The notes beneath the pieces were generated by a model. That model searched no databases and was not told where the DNA came from. It saw only the letters and a list, made by a program, of their open reading frames with translations. From Ruminococcaceae bacterium R-25 (GTDB taxonomy: Bacteria > Bacillota > Clostridia > Saccharofermentanales > Saccharofermentanaceae), in assembly GCA_003149065.1 (NCBI GenBank), contig QGFZ01000001.1, positions 1,488,001 to 1,552,000 on the forward strand: DNA of 64,000 nt. Direction: 5' to 3'. The translations under genes were made by a program, and so were the position numbers. This document shows positions 62,371 to 64,000 of the stretch, piece by piece; the first letter of the stretch is position 1, and every line of letters begins with the position of its first letter.

Positions 62371-62868
62371 TTAAATCTCAAATGGAAGCTCACCGGACTG
62401 TCCTTCATCAAAACCGCCCATAGGTGCATCGATCTGCATATTGGGAGCTGTAGGCGCACTTGCTGCAACAGAATCTGCTACAGGTGCAGGTGCACTGAAG
62501 GACTGAGTAGGAGCGACAGGCTCCTGACGATATGTCTCACCGGATGCAACGCCTGATGATTCTACGAATTCTGCCTCGTCAACAACGACTTCGGTAATGA
62601 ATTTCTTCTGACCGTTCTGATCATCGTAGCTTCTGGTCTGAATGCTTCCTACCAAACCGATGCGGTTGCCTTTATGGAAATACTTCTGAATAAAGACTGC
62701 TGTCTGACGCCATGCAACACAGTTGATGAAATCTGCCTGTCTCTGGCCGTTGGCATCCTTAAAACGTCTGTCAACAGCTATAGTGAAGTTGCAAAACTGG
62801 GTCTGGTTGGATGTAAGCTTTACTTCCGGGTCCTTAGTAAGTCTTCCGACTAATTCTACTTTGTTCAT
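62371..62868 (-). CDS. ssb: Single-stranded DNA-binding protein
   Basis: 165 residues. OB fold: MNKVELVGRLTKDPEVKLT and VAWRQTAVFIQKYFHKGNRIGLVGSIQTRSY. A disordered Pro/Ala/Ser linker follows. The C-terminus is SGELPFEI: the usual acidic tip with Pro-Phe is present, but two residues extend beyond the Phe that normally ends the protein. Confidence 0.95.
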   Translation of the reverse strand: MNKVELVGRLTKDPEVKLTSNQTQFCNFTIAVDRRFKDANGQRQADFINCVAWRQTAVFIQKYFHKGNRIGLVGSIQTRSYDDQNGQKKFITEVVVDEAEFVESSGVASGETYRQEPVAPTQSFSAPAPVADSVAASAPTAPNMQIDAPMGGFDEGQSGELPFEI

Positions 62869-62895
62869 TTACTGTTACCTTCCTGTCAAAAGTGA

Positions 62896-63183
62896 TTACT
62901 CACCGACACGAACAATGAGATAACGGATTACACCATCAGTAATCTTGAGAACACGCTCAATTTCCTTAGGGAAAACGCTATCGGCAGTAAATACTGTCTG
63001 AACATAGTAGCCGTTCTTCTGACCGTCAATCTCGTAAGCGAGCTCACGTGTTCCGATTGCATCAAATGTGTCAATCGTAGCACCTGATTCGATCTTAGCC
63101 TTAATTGTGTCAGTAAGAGAAGCAATTCCCTCTTCACCCTTTGCAGTGGAAAGGATTGTGATCAAACGATATTGGTTTGCCAT
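62896..63183 (-). CDS. rpsF: Ribosomal protein bS6
   Basis: 95 residues. QYRLITILST start and the GTRELAYEIDGQKNGYYVQTVFTAD motif are typical. ATG 63183 is preceded by AGGAGG at about eight bases; the upstream ATG at 63192 is too close to that site. First gene of the rpsF-ssb-rpsR-rplI-dnaB string. Confidence 0.95.
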   Translation of the reverse strand: MANQYRLITILSTAKGEEGIASLTDTIKAKIESGATIDTFDAIGTRELAYEIDGQKNGYYVQTVFTADSVFPKEIERVLKITDGVIRYLIVRVGE

Positions 63184-63203
63184 GTCATTCACCTCCTTCT
63201 GGA

Positions 63204-63234
63204 CTTTACGGTACGGCCCTTACGCCGTACAAGG
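63204..63234 (-). promoter_or_regulatory. Candidate rpsF leader: S6:S18-binding hairpin
   Basis: Minus-strand RNA folds as GTACGGC (from 63230) with GCCGTAC (to 63212), a 6-base loop, and a short outer CTT/AAG pairing that leaves the 3' side with an unpaired C-C-G-containing bulge. Known S6:S18 leader motifs place a CCG in such a bulge to mimic the rRNA site. It lies 10 bases before the rpsF ribosome binding site. Confidence 0.5.
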
Positions 63235-63263
63235 ACACCGCCCATATATAAGCGGCACCGAGA

Positions 63264-63293
63264 AGAATAACACAGCACAAGAACCAAAGTCAA
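63264..63293 (-). promoter_or_regulatory. Promoter of the rpsF operon
   Basis: Minus strand -35 TTGACT (63293 to 63288), 18-base spacer, -10 TATTCT (63269 to 63264). Predicted leader of about 75 bases includes the S6:S18-type hairpin. Confidence 0.6.
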
Positions 63294-63420
63294 GCATTAC
63301 TAAGCGAAAAGCCGTTTTTCTTTTGTTCGCATCCTGCCTAAATTCTTACTGATGAAAGTTTAGCAACAGCAAATTCAAAATTCCACCCTTTGGGCGCAGA
63401 TTGAGACTTTTAGGGGTCAT

Positions 63421-63442
63421 TTGAGACTGGTCTCAATTTTTT
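63421..63442. repeat. Palindrome TTGAGAC-TG-GTCTCAA followed by six T
   Basis: A perfect 16-base palindrome (63421-63436) just past the phosphatase-like gene. A T-run follows on the plus strand only, where no gene ends. An extra TTGAGAC half-site is at 63401-63407. It could be an operator or a terminator read from the right side. Confidence 0.5.
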
Positions 63443-63462
63443 CTGTCCCAAAAACAGGATTT

Positions 63463-64000
63463 TCAGATCCTCGAAGCGCCAAGATCCTTAATTATGTAGG
63501 GGAACAGGATTTCGAGCCATGCTCTGAGTGCCTTGGCAGTATGAAGATAAGTCTCAAAATTCTGGCCCGTGGGGTCAGGAACGGAGATCGACATGACTTT
63601 TCCGGACGAATCTTTCATAACAAGACCGTTTGCAGCAGCAAAAGTCGAGAGCGAAAATACCTTGTCTTTTATCTGCGGGAAGGCCTTTATTATCGCAAAT
63701 GCCTGTTCGTCCCTTACCGTAAGGATCAGGTCATTGCAGTCGTAAATGGCAGGATCTGCCCTTCTGGATTCGATATTCTTGATCCCGAAACCGGAGATCT
63801 CCCTTACAGCCTTATCCATCTGTTCGTCAGGCCCCATACCGTCCACAGCCGTAAGGCCTGCAGATTCGCAGTAGATCTCAACACCGGTATCACTTTCCCT
63901 GTTTGAGATGTAAGGCTCGTTCTTTTCTATCATGCGTCTCATAAGGGATTCCAGACATGAAGACAAAGAAGTATTGTTGTCGTCAACGAAAAGCACGGAT
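63463..64000 (-). CDS. Low-molecular-weight phosphatase-family protein lacking catalytic residues, N-terminus beyond the window
   Basis: At least 177 residues; the frame stays open to the edge and the first GTG (63996) is probably internal, since the residues before it fit the family strand. The fold is that of LMW tyrosine/arginine phosphatases (YwlE/Wzb): phosphate-loop strand LFVDDNNTSLSSCLESLM and C-terminal VPDPTGQNFETYLHTAKAL. The usual C-x5-R loop (FVCTGNTCRS) reads FVDDNNTSLS here, so both the nucleophile Cys and the Arg are missing, while the DP loop is kept. It is therefore probably not an active phosphatase. Intact frame and conserved rest argue for a functional pseudo-enzyme. Confidence 0.75.
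   Translation of the reverse strand, partial: SVLFVDDNNTSLSSCLESLMRRMIEKNEPYISNRESDTGVEIYCESAGLTAVDGMGPDEQMDKAVREISGFGIKNIESRRADPAIYDCNDLILTVRDEQAFAIIKAFPQIKDKVFSLSTFAAANGLVMKDSSGKVMSISVPDPTGQNFETYLHTAKALRAWLEILFPYIIKDLGASRI

Overview
The window reads as a piece of a low-to-mid GC Firmicutes chromosome, most likely a gut or rumen member of the Clostridia. The reasons are the gene orders mraZ-rsmH-ftsL-pbp-murE-murF-ftsW, rimP-nusA-ylxR-ylxQ-infB-rbfA-nrnA-truB-ribF and rpsF-ssb-rpsR-rplI-dnaB, the meso-diaminopimelate signature in MurE, YlxR/YlxQ/YhbD/YunG-type proteins, AGGAGG ribosome binding sites and choline-binding-like cell-wall repeats. Species cannot be fixed from the sequence alone. 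Almost every gene is on the minus strand; only a P-loop gene, mscL and prfC are on the plus strand.

Layout, left to right: (1) 1-9022, division and cell wall (dcw) cluster, transcribed leftwards from a good promoter in front of mraZ; ftsW runs off the left edge and mraY is not at its usual place between murF and ftsW. (2) 9449-13743, lgt-rodA followed 15 bases later by an unusual fusion of a GH32 sucrose/sucrose-6-phosphate hydrolase with a PfkB fructokinase. (3) 13841-22515, the translation/transcription operon rimP to ribF, with a clear promoter and a terminator-like hairpin in its leader. (4) 22629-23574, plus-strand P-loop gene and mscL. (5) 23640-31118, small lipoprotein, YhbD/ArsR-type regulators, a coiled-coil membrane protein, an Mbeg1-like hydrolase, a cell-wall-repeat polysaccharide deacetylase, a YunG-like protein and hpf. 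Three intergenic palindromic repeat loci lie here. (6) 31223-36309, ilvB-ilvH behind a zinc-ribbon/clostripain membrane protease. (7) 36487-42089, xpt plus a BMP-family nucleoside-type ABC transporter: purine uptake and salvage. (8) 42114-47644, malQ-glpK-AEC transporter-SseB-like-unknown operon, divergent from prfC. (9) 49431-55605, an AT-richer accessory block: a BspA-type leucine-rich-repeat surface protein, a lipoprotein, small proteins, a DUF6678-like and a DUF4291 protein. (10) 55726-63293, ftsH-hpt-tilS-dnaB-rplI-rpsR-ssb-rpsF operon, then a protein tyrosine/arginine phosphatase homologue that has lost its catalytic Cys and Arg.

The most unusual structures are two arrays of exactly 39-bp palindromes (23648-23844 and 30260-30455), repeated every 51-53 bp (about five helical turns) and each followed by a decayed fifth copy; the GH32-PfkB fusion; the degenerate phosphatase at the right edge; the xpt start region, which has no conventional start codon at a normal distance from its perfect AGGAGG; and a set of leader hairpins in front of rimP, rpsF and rplI. 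No tRNA, rRNA, CRISPR array, transposase or prophage gene was recognised.
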